Source of the DNA: CAVTND01 sp963735955
Lineage (GTDB): Bacteria > Pseudomonadota > Gammaproteobacteria > Burkholderiales > Burkholderiaceae_F
Assembly: GCA_963735955.1 (NCBI GenBank)
Contig: CAVTND010000008.1
Coordinates: 120,739-184,738, forward strand
Direction: 5' to 3'
DNA: 64,000 nt
A program made the translations under genes and the position numbers. Below are positions 36,213-42,932 of this stretch, one piece after another. The notes beneath the pieces were generated by a model that was given only the letters and a program-made list of their open reading frames with translations, was not told where the DNA came from and made no database searches. Position 1 is the first letter of the stretch. The number at the start of each line of letters is the position of its first letter.

Positions 36213-37789
36213 GTCCGACGCTTGGCCTTTGCAGTCTTCGCGGAGCTGGCGGTCTTGGTCGTGGCGGCGCCTTTGGCGGGCGCCGTCGGCGCCGCGTCTG
36301 AACTTGGTTTTGGCGCGGGCACTGGCCGTATTCCTGGCGATGGCGCCAGTACGTCAGGCACTGTGATGACTTCGTTCGGATCGAGCAGTGCGTTCACGGC
36401 GACGATGTCCTCTTGCGTCAACGCTCCCGAGGAGGCCTTGAGCCGGAGTCCGGACAACAGAAAGTCATAGCGCGCTCGTTTCAGGTCGCGCTGCGTCTGC
36501 ACCAGCTGGGTCGTGGCATTAAGCACGTCAAGCAGGATCCGCACCCCGACCTGATAGCCGAGCTGGGTCGAGTCGAGCTGCGTGCGTGCCGAGACCTCGG
36601 CCGATTCGAGCGCCTGCACCTGCGCGAGGCCGAAATTGACCCCGGTGTAGGAATCGCGCGCCGCGTTGGCGGAAGTTCGGCGCGCGGAGTCGAGCAGGGC
36701 GGCCGCGCTGTCCTGCAGGGCGAGCGCTTCCCGCACCCGGCTTTGTGTCAGGCCGCCCTCGTAGATCGCCCAGTTCAGTTGCAGGCCGATGCTGCTGGTA
36801 TTGATGCTCGGATTGGTGTTGGTCGTCTGGGTATTGTTGAACTTATTGGCGTTGTAACCGGCGACCGCATTGACGGTCGGCTTGTAGCCATCGCGCGCGC
36901 GCTGAATTTCGCGGGTCGCAATTTCGTTGCTGGCGCGTGCAATCAGCACTGAGTAGTTTGTGTCTTCCGCGGCTTTGACCCACTGGCTGATGTCGGACGG
37001 CTGTGGCAGGTTCAGCGGCGGACGGTCCCGCAATGCCAGCAGGGTGCCCGGATCGTGGCCGATGATGGTCTGCAGTTCGCTGCGCCGGACCAGCAGGGTG
37101 CCGATTGCCACCTGTTCCTGGGCCACGATCTGGTCATAACGCGCCTGCGCTTCGTTGGTATCGATGATCGTCTTGGTGCCGACCTCGAACTCGCGCTTGG
37201 CCTGCTGGAGCTGCTCGAGCGTGGCTTTCTTGGCGGCTTCCAGCGCTATCAACTGATCGCGCGCTCCCAGGACGTTGAAGTAGGCCGTCGCCACGCGCAG
37301 GGTCAGGTCCTGTGTGGCCTGGGCGAGTAGCAAGTCGGCCTGCATGACCGAGATCTTGGCCTGCTCCAGCGCTTCCCAGTTCTGCGGGAGGTAGACCGGA
37401 ACCACGAGATTCAGTCCGCCCCCGTAGACGTTGTAGTTGTTGCTGAAATCGGGGATGCTGGACGAGTAGTAGTTGGTGTCGGCACGGGCCGAGAGTCCCA
37501 GATTGGGCAGCAGTGTCGAACGTGCCTGCGGCACGCGCTCCTGCGCGGCCTGGTTCTGGTATCGCGCAGATGCATAGGCGGCGTCATTGGCCAAAGCGTC
37601 GCGCATGATGGAAACCAGATCAGCGCGCTTGCCCTTGGCACTGAGCTCGGCCAGTTCGCGCGTCGCATCTTTGCCCGGGCTTGGTGCCTGCGCCCAGGAT
37701 CCAGGACCCGCAGTGAATGCAAGCGAGGCTAGGCCGGCGAGCGTGGCGGCGATCGGCCGCAAGGCGAAGCGGCGCAGGTCGGTCGTCAT
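36209..37789 (-). CDS. tolC: TolC-family outer-membrane efflux protein
   Basis: 526 residues. A signal peptide (IAATLAGLASLAFTAGPGSWAQA) is followed by two outer-membrane efflux repeats, with periplasmic coiled-coil helices such as LAQATQDLTLRVATAYFNVLGARDQ and the second-repeat equivalent ALALQDSAAALLDSARRTSA. The C-terminus beyond about 470 is a low-complexity Pro/Ala/Lys tail (TAPAKGAATTKTASSAKTAK). It forms the outer channel for type I secretion or RND pumps. It converges with waaA and shares the CTAG stop region. Confidence 0.9.
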   Translation of the reverse strand: MTTDLRRFALRPIAATLAGLASLAFTAGPGSWAQAPSPGKDATRELAELSAKGKRADLVSIMRDALANDAAYASARYQNQAAQERVPQARSTLLPNLGLSARADTNYYSSSIPDFSNNYNVYGGGLNLVVPVYLPQNWEALEQAKISVMQADLLLAQATQDLTLRVATAYFNVLGARDQLIALEAAKKATLEQLQQAKREFEVGTKTIIDTNEAQARYDQIVAQEQVAIGTLLVRRSELQTIIGHDPGTLLALRDRPPLNLPQPSDISQWVKAAEDTNYSVLIARASNEIATREIQRARDGYKPTVNAVAGYNANKFNNTQTTNTNPSINTSSIGLQLNWAIYEGGLTQSRVREALALQDSAAALLDSARRTSANAARDSYTGVNFGLAQVQALESAEVSARTQLDSTQLGYQVGVRILLDVLNATTQLVQTQRDLKRARYDFLLSGLRLKASSGALTQEDIVAVNALLDPNEVITVPDVLAPSPGIRPVPAPKPSSDAAPTAPAKGAATTKTASSAKTAKAKRRT

Positions 37790-37851
37790 GATGCAATCTC
37801 CAGAATGTGTCAGGCTGAGTGCTTCAGGTCAGTGCGCGAATTTTTCGGGAT

Positions 37852-38175
37852 TCAATACGTGGGCATCGAGCGGTCGACCTGCCGCGCCCAGGCATCGACG
37901 CCGCCGGTCAGGTTGTAGACAGTTTCGAATCCCTGTCGCGCCAGAAACATTGCCACGTGCATGCTGCGACCACCGTGATGGCAGATGCAGACGATCTGCC
38001 GGTCCGGGTCGAGCTTCGGGATGTATTGCGCCAGAGTCTGCATCGGAGTGAGTTCGGAGCCTTCGATGCGGCAGATCTGCTGTTCCCAGGTCTCTCGCAC
38101 ATCGAGCAATAGTGGCTTGTCGCGCCCGGAGTCGGCCAACCACGCCGCCAATTCGGGTGCCGACAGATGATTCAT
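37852..38175 (-). CDS. rhodanese-like domain protein
   Basis: 107 residues from ATG at 38175, overlapping the pcm stop as TGATG. It is a single rhodanese fold: LLLDVRETWEQQICRIEGSE (the CH2-like signature) and the active-site loop CHHGGRS with the nucleophilic cysteine in VCICHHGGRSMHVA. Probably a sulfurtransferase or redox/persulfide carrier in the cytoplasm. The gene order pcm-rhodanese-tolC is conserved in betaproteobacteria, but a shared function is unproven. Confidence 0.88.
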   Translation of the reverse strand: MNHLSAPELAAWLADSGRDKPLLLDVRETWEQQICRIEGSELTPMQTLAQYIPKLDPDRQIVCICHHGGRSMHVAMFLARQGFETVYNLTGGVDAWARQVDRSMPTY

Positions 38176-38840
38176 CAAAATCGGAAACTCGACGGTCGCT
38201 CAGCGTTGCGCAATGGTCGCAAGCTGGTCTCGAACAAGGTGACTGCTTCGAAACTCGCGGCATCAACGCGGGTGATGATCTGTGCCGTCATCACGGGTTC
38301 GGACCCGATGATCGCTGCGAGGCGGCCGCCGATCTTGAGTTGCGAGCGCAACGCAATGGGCAAGACCGGCAGTGAGCCCGTGACCGCGATCACATCGTAG
38401 GGCGCACCCGCCTGCCAGCCCGCATGGCCGTCGCCGAGTTCGACGCGCACATGGCTGCCGCCGCGAGTCAGATTGGACTGTGCAAAGGACCTGAGGAGCG
38501 GATCAATCTCGATCGAAAGCACCTGTTGTGCTTTGTGCGCAAGCAGCGCCGCCAGATAGCCCGACCCGGTGCCGATCTCGAGCACGGTTTCGTGGCTCTT
38601 GACCGCGAGCTCCTGCACGATGCGCGCCTCCATTTTGGGTGACCACATGAATTCACCGGTATCGAACCCGTCGAGCTTCAGTGGGATTTCCAGATCGGCG
38701 AATGCCAGTGCGCGATATGCAGGCGGCACGAAGTCTTCGCGTTTGACCACGAAGAGCAGGTCCAAGACGGATTGGTCAAGCACATCCCAAGGCCGAACCT
38801 GCTGCTCGACCATGTTGTAGCGGGCTTGCTCGAAATCCAT
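38175..38840 (-). CDS. pcm: protein-L-isoaspartate O-methyltransferase
   Basis: 221 residues. MVEQQVRPWDVLD, FVPPAYRALAFADLEIPL, the SAM motif VLEIGTGSGYLAALLAH and the later GDGHAGWQAGAPYDVIAVTGSLP are typical of PCMT. It repairs isoaspartyl residues by methyl transfer. The SPKMEARIVQEL segment replaces the more common QPxxVAxM-like active-site text but lies at the right place. It is translationally coupled with the rhodanese gene. Confidence 0.9.
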   Translation of the reverse strand: MDFEQARYNMVEQQVRPWDVLDQSVLDLLFVVKREDFVPPAYRALAFADLEIPLKLDGFDTGEFMWSPKMEARIVQELAVKSHETVLEIGTGSGYLAALLAHKAQQVLSIEIDPLLRSFAQSNLTRGGSHVRVELGDGHAGWQAGAPYDVIAVTGSLPVLPIALRSQLKIGGRLAAIIGSEPVMTAQIITRVDAASFEAVTLFETSLRPLRNAERPSSFRF

Positions 38841-39011
38841 TGTCGGCTGTGTTCCGGTTACGTCGCTGGGGCGCAGTGGCTAACGAAACGCGCTACCCAG
38901 GATTCAATGGGCGCAAAGTCTATCAGCGGGTCCCGCCGTGTTCCCTGCATTTCAAGCCGAGGAAATTGCGTTCTGTCACATCCGGCCGCGCATTGAATTC
39001 ATACCCGGAAC

Positions 39012-39659
39012 TCATGCCGGGCGCAATGCACCGAGCATGATGTCGAGCAGCGTGGCTACGTACTTGTCGGCATCGACCGGTCGTGCGCCGCACACGCCGA
39101 ACGAGCGCTTCCAAAGTGAAAGCATCACGAGGGGTGCGGTCATGACGCGGACAAACATGTCGGAATCGACCTTGCGGAATTCGCCCAGTGCAATGCCACG
39201 GTCGACCGCGGCGGCGAGTACCGCGTGCCACGGATCGATTGCTTCCTCCAGAAAGAATTTCGCGATCTCCGGAAAGTTGCCGCTTTCGGCCATCATCAAC
39301 TTGCTGATGCCGCCTGCTGCGCTGGCTCCGTAATCGCGCCACCACCCGTTGACTAGGTAGCGCAGCAAGTCCGCGCTGTTGCCCTGGTAGACCTTCATTT
39401 CATCGGCCGTCTCGCTGATTCGCGCGACCACGCTTTCGCGCACGACCGCCTTGAACAGTTCTTCCTTGTTGGCGAAGTAGAGGTAGAGCGTGCCCTTGGA
39501 GACGCCGGCCTTGGCGGCCACATCATCGAGGCGGGTGCCGGCATAACCCTTTTCGACGAACAGGGCCAGCGCGGCGGCGATTAACTCAGCGGGCCGCGCT
39601 TCCTTGCGGCGCTCCCAGCGTGGTTTGGCGGCAACTTCGGATTCTGCGGATGCGCTCAT
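39012..39659 (-). CDS. TetR/AcrR-family transcriptional regulator
   Basis: 215 residues from ATG at 39659; an in-frame start at 39701 would lie within the leader. The N-terminal helix-turn-helix reads AALALFVEKGYAGTRLDDVAAKAGVSKGTLYLYFANKEEL, split at the usual positions; the C-terminal ligand domain is hydrophobic and of unknown specificity. It is divergent from thiD. An operator-like inverted repeat sits at its own predicted transcription start (39715-39728), so autorepression is likely. Confidence 0.9.
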   Translation of the reverse strand: MSASAESEVAAKPRWERRKEARPAELIAAALALFVEKGYAGTRLDDVAAKAGVSKGTLYLYFANKEELFKAVVRESVVARISETADEMKVYQGNSADLLRYLVNGWWRDYGASAAGGISKLMMAESGNFPEIAKFFLEEAIDPWHAVLAAAVDRGIALGEFRKVDSDMFVRVMTAPLVMLSLWKRSFGVCGARPVDADKYVATLLDIMLGALRPA

Positions 39660-39714
39660 ACAATTCAATGGCTTGGCAGTGAATCGAGAAATGAGATCCA
39701 CCTTGGCCCATAAA

Positions 39715-39728
39715 TGACTTATCGGTCA
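39715..39728. promoter_or_regulatory. probable TetR-type operator (TGAC-N6-GTCA)
   Basis: The 14-base imperfect palindrome TGACTTATCGGTCA lies just downstream of the -10 of the predicted tetR-family promoter, over the expected transcription start. Size and position suit binding of a TetR dimer and autoregulation. It also lies upstream of thiD and could affect it. Confidence 0.5.
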
Positions 39729-39730
39729 GT

Positions 39731-39760
39731 AATATAGGGGGCCGATCTGCCGAGTGTCAA
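39731..39760 (-). promoter_or_regulatory. sigma-70 promoter for the TetR-family gene
   Basis: On the minus strand a perfect -35 TTGACA (39755-39760) and a -10 TATATT (39731-39736) are 18 bases apart. Transcription would begin near 39723, inside the palindrome described at 39715-39728, leaving a leader of about 65 bases before the ATG. Confidence 0.65.
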
Positions 39761-39788
39761 GCCAATACGTCCTTCCCCAAGGTTCCGC

Positions 39789-40619
39789 ATGACAAGCCGC
39801 ATCCCGAACATCGTGAGCATCGCCGGCCTCGATCCTTCGGGTGGCGCCGGAGTACTGGCCGACGTCAAGACCATCAGCGCGCTGGGCGGATATGCCTGTG
39901 CCGTCATTGCGGCGCTGACCGCGCAGAACTCGCGCGCCGTAACCGGCATCGTGCCGGTCGATGCCCAGTTCGTTGCGCTCCAGATTGATACCCTGTTCGC
40001 CGACGTCCGAATCGATGCCGTTAAGCTCGGGATGCTCGGTCAGAGCGCTGTGATTCGCATGGTGGCTGAACGACTCGGGCACTGGAAGGCGACGCCGATC
40101 GTGCTCGATCCGGTGATGATCGCCAAGAGTGGGGATGCCCTGCTCGAGAAGTCGGCGGTCAGCGCACTGCGCGAAGCGCTGCTGCCGCTGGCAAGCGTGT
40201 TGACTCCCAATCTGCCCGAAGCCGCTGTCTTGCTCGAAACACGCGCCGCCGAGACCGTGCGGGAAATGACGCGCGCCGCCGAGCGACTGCGCAATCTACT
40301 CAACTCATCGGGTGAGCGCTGGGTCTACCTGAAGGGCGGGCATCTGCCGGCCGATGCGACCGATCTGCTGTTCAACGGTGACCGCATGATCGAATTGCCG
40401 GCAGCGCGAGTCCAGACCAGGAACTCGCATGGAACGGGCTGCGCGTTGTCGGCGGCATTGGCGACCCTGCTGCCACAGTGCGGGGATGTGCCGGATGCAG
40501 CGCGCCGAGCCAAGAACTGGCTGACCGCCGCGCTGCTGCACGCCGACGAACTATCCGTGGGCGAGGGACACGGCCCGGTGCATCATTTCCATGAACTCTG
40601 GAGTCGGCGCGCGAGCTGA
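39789..40619 (+). CDS. thiD: hydroxymethylpyrimidine/phosphomethylpyrimidine kinase
   Basis: 276 residues from ATG at 39789. The ribokinase-like fold shows as IAGLDPSGGAGVLADVKTISALGGYACAVI-type N-terminal text, VLDPVMIAKSGDALL, LTPNLPEAAVLL, YLKGGHLP and the GTGCALSAALA anion hole. It phosphorylates HMP and HMP-P in thiamine synthesis. No TPP-riboswitch signature is visible upstream; control is more likely through the divergent promoter region. Confidence 0.93.
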   Translation: MTSRIPNIVSIAGLDPSGGAGVLADVKTISALGGYACAVIAALTAQNSRAVTGIVPVDAQFVALQIDTLFADVRIDAVKLGMLGQSAVIRMVAERLGHWKATPIVLDPVMIAKSGDALLEKSAVSALREALLPLASVLTPNLPEAAVLLETRAAETVREMTRAAERLRNLLNSSGERWVYLKGGHLPADATDLLFNGDRMIELPAARVQTRNSHGTGCALSAALATLLPQCGDVPDAARRAKNWLTAALLHADELSVGEGHGPVHHFHELWSRRAS

Positions 40620-40634
40620 ACTCGGGCGCATCGG

Positions 40635-40657
40635 TCCCGACGCTTCACCAGTCGGGA
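40635..40657 (+). terminator. hairpin after thiD, possible terminator
   Basis: A 7-base stem (TCCCGAC at 40635-40641, GTCGGGA at 40651-40657) with a 9-base loop lies 16 bases past the thiD stop. No T-run follows, so intrinsic termination would be weak. Confidence 0.3.
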
Positions 40658-40718
40658 TGAAATCAGTCCGGCTGCGATTTGACCTCGGCCGGTGCCAGCG
40701 CAGATAATGCGCGCCCTC

Positions 40719-40795
40719 GGCGGATTAGCTCAGCTGGTTAGAGCAGAGGAATCATAATCCTTGTGTCCGGGGTTCGAGTCCCTGATCCGCCACCA
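40719..40795 (+). tRNA. tRNA-Met (anticodon CAU), elongator type
   Basis: 77 bases including encoded CCA. Acceptor arms GGCGGAT (40719-40725) and ATCCGCC (40785-40791) pair fully; the D arm GCTC/GAGC and the T arm around TTCGAGT are regular. The anticodon stem GAGGA/TCCTT encloses loop ATCATAA, giving CAU. General form fits elongator Met of betaproteobacteria; tRNA-Ile2 (CAU read with lysidine) is the alternative and is judged less likely. Confidence 0.9.
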
Positions 40796-40809
40796 CATTC
40801 CTGGCCACC

Positions 40810-41094
40810 ATGCTGCGCTTCGCCACCCTGATCCTCGCCGCTTCACTGCTCGCTTGCAGCAGTGACAAGGTTCTGCCCGATGGATCGATGCTGGGCACGA
40901 TGACCACGCAGCAATTGCCGATTGTGTCGATGGACGGCAAGGAGATGCGACTTGCCCCCGGTGCGCGCATCGTCAATGTCGGCAACCTCAGCGTCACTCC
41001 CAACCAGGTGCCCGCCGCGTCCAGGGTGCGCTACAAGCTCGACGCGGCTGGGCAGATTTCGCAAATCTGGATACTCCCCCCGGAAGCGCGCTAG
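40810..41094 (+). CDS. small lipoprotein of unknown function
   Basis: 94 residues beginning MLRFATLILAASLLACSSDK. A short signal peptide ends in lipobox LLAC with the cysteine at residue 16, so the mature protein is a lipid-anchored domain of about 79 residues. The rest (MTTQQLPIVSMDGKEMRLAPGARI, NLSVTPNQVPAASRVRY) looks like a small beta-rich fold. It lies 14 bases after tRNA-Met. I do not recognise the family; membrane sorting to outer or inner membrane is not decided by the +2 serine alone. Confidence 0.72.
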   Translation: MLRFATLILAASLLACSSDKVLPDGSMLGTMTTQQLPIVSMDGKEMRLAPGARIVNVGNLSVTPNQVPAASRVRYKLDAAGQISQIWILPPEAR

Positions 41095-41161
41095 CGAGAT
41101 CGCGCGCAAGCTGCGGCCGCGCGGGCCGTAGAATCCGCGTTCCTCTGTCGCCAGCGGATCG

Positions 41162-41431
41162 AGGGTCTGTTCACACCAGGAACGGGAGTGCGAAAGATGG
41201 ATGGCGGGAGGCAGTGCAAGGCGGCGCGAGCGCCGTTGGCTGATGCCAATCAGCGAGCGGCAACGCCGCAATGCGCCCGCCATCCGTCTTTCCCTTCGGG
41301 TTGGGCCGCAATGCGGCGTCTGCTTTGTAGTGACGTCTGGCGAAGGGGGCCACCCTTGGCGGCGCCGCCCTTCGCGCAGCCCTCCGCATTGCGGCCCAAC
41401 GCATCTCCCGTTCCTGGTGTGAACAGGCCCT
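41162..41431. mobile_element. MITE-like non-coding element with 27-base terminal inverted repeats
   Basis: About 270 bases bounded by inverted repeats: 41167-41188 and 41405-41426 are perfect 22-base complements, extendable to 27 bases (41162 and 41431) with one mismatch. Two internal inverted pairs follow: 41193-41208 with 41276-41291 (one mismatch) and 41300-41316 with 41384-41400 (perfect). The whole can fold into a cruciform. It has no convincing coding frame and fills the gap between the small lipoprotein gene and miaB. No clear target-site duplication is seen. Confidence 0.7.
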
Positions 41432-41446
41432 AGACCGTCACCGCGA

Positions 41447-42862
41447 ATGGGTCCGAAAAAGCTGTTCGTCCGTACCTTTGGTTGTCAGATGAACGAGTAT
41501 GACTCGGACAAGATGGCCGACGTACTCCATGCCGACTCCGGCATCGTCATCACCGACACTCCGGACGACGCCGATGTGATCCTGTTCAACACCTGCTCCG
41601 TGCGCGAAAAAGCGCAGGAAAAGGTGTTCTCCGACCTCGGTCGCGTCAAGCACCTGAAACAGGCAAAGCCGGACCTTCTCATCGGGGTCGGCGGCTGTGT
41701 TGCGAGCCAGGAGGGCGCGGCAATCGTGGCCCGCGCACCCTATGTCGACCTCGTGTTCGGCCCGCAGACTCTGCATCGCTTGCCGCAACTGATCGAGCAG
41801 CGCCGCCGCACCGGCCGACCTCAGGTGGACATTTCGTTTCCGGAGATCGAGAAGTTTGACCATCTGCCGCCGCCGCGGGTCGAGGGTGCGAGCGCCTTTG
41901 TCTCAATCATGGAGGGGTGCAGCAAGTACTGCAGCTTCTGCGTAGTGCCCTACACACGAGGCGAAGAGATCTCGCGACCGCTCGACGACGTGCTGACCGA
42001 AGTCGCCGATCTAGCTCAGCATGGAGTGCGCGAGGTCACCCTGCTTGGACAGAACGTCAATGCATGGCGGGGGCAATCCGAGCCGGGCCGGGAAGCGGCC
42101 GACTTCGCACTATTGCTCGAGTACGTAGCGGCGATTCCGGGCCTCGCAAGGATCCGCTACACAACTTCGCATCCAAAGGAGTTTTCCCAGCGCCTGATCA
42201 ACGTCTACGCGCACCTGCCACTATTGGTGAGCCATGTGCACCTGCCGGTGCAGTCAGGCTCCGACCGGGTGCTGGCGGCGATGAAGCGCGGCTATACGGT
42301 GCTCGAGTACAAGTCGATCGTCCGGCGCCTGCGGCAGGCGCGACCGGACATTTCGATCACGTCGGATTTCATCGTCGGCTTCCCCGGCGAAAGCGAGGCG
42401 GACTTCGATGCGACGCTCCGCCTGATCGAGGAGATCAGGTTCGATGCCAGCTTCAGCTTTGTTTACAGCAGGCGACCCGGCACGCCGGCTGCTGATCTGG
42501 CCGATGACACGCCGCAGGAACAGAAGCTCGAGCGGCTTGCACGCCTGCAGTCGCTCAACAACGCGCACGCTGCGCGGATCAGTGCTGCGATGGTCGGCAG
42601 CGTGCAGGCGGTCCTGGTCGAAGGGCCGTCTCGACGCAATGCAGCCGAGCTGATGGGCCGCACCGAGAACAATCGCATCGTCAATTTCGACGCCGAGCCT
42701 GATGCCCGGCATTTGAGCAATCAATTGTGCGAAGTGAAGATCACGCAGGCCATGGCGCATACCCTGCGCGGCGAACTGATCAGGCGCGGGGCCGCGCATC
42801 CGCACCGAATTGATCAACGCGCAGAATCGTGCGACGGCGCGCCGCTGGGTGCGACGAGTTGA
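41447..42862 (+). CDS. miaB: tRNA-2-methylthio-N6-dimethylallyladenosine synthase
   Basis: 471 residues. The UPF0004 domain holds cysteines in TFGCQMNEYDS, FNTCSVREKA and GVGGCVAS. The radical-SAM CxxxCxxC is in EGCSKYCSFCVVPYTRG (about residues 155-171), and a C-terminal TRAM-like segment (ELMGRTENNRIVNFDAE) follows. It thiomethylates A37 of tRNAs reading UNN codons. The start lies 16 bases after the MITE-like element, which may carry or disturb its promoter. Confidence 0.95.
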   Translation: MGPKKLFVRTFGCQMNEYDSDKMADVLHADSGIVITDTPDDADVILFNTCSVREKAQEKVFSDLGRVKHLKQAKPDLLIGVGGCVASQEGAAIVARAPYVDLVFGPQTLHRLPQLIEQRRRTGRPQVDISFPEIEKFDHLPPPRVEGASAFVSIMEGCSKYCSFCVVPYTRGEEISRPLDDVLTEVADLAQHGVREVTLLGQNVNAWRGQSEPGREAADFALLLEYVAAIPGLARIRYTTSHPKEFSQRLINVYAHLPLLVSHVHLPVQSGSDRVLAAMKRGYTVLEYKSIVRRLRQARPDISITSDFIVGFPGESEADFDATLRLIEEIRFDASFSFVYSRRPGTPAADLADDTPQEQKLERLARLQSLNNAHAARISAAMVGSVQAVLVEGPSRRNAAELMGRTENNRIVNFDAEPDARHLSNQLCEVKITQAMAHTLRGELIRRGAAHPHRIDQRAESCDGAPLGATS

Positions 42863-42932
42863 CTCGGATGCCCGGTCGGGCGAGTTACGATCGCCGGTGC
42901 ACGGCAGGCGGTTCAAGACTTGGGATGATCCG

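Noticed and set aside
39660..39788. TPP riboswitch upstream of thiD
   Set aside because: None of the conserved thi-box sequence is present in the short leader.
40719..40795. tRNA-Ile2 (CAU with lysidine)
   Set aside because: Overall sequence fits elongator tRNA-Met better; the possibility is noted in the entry.
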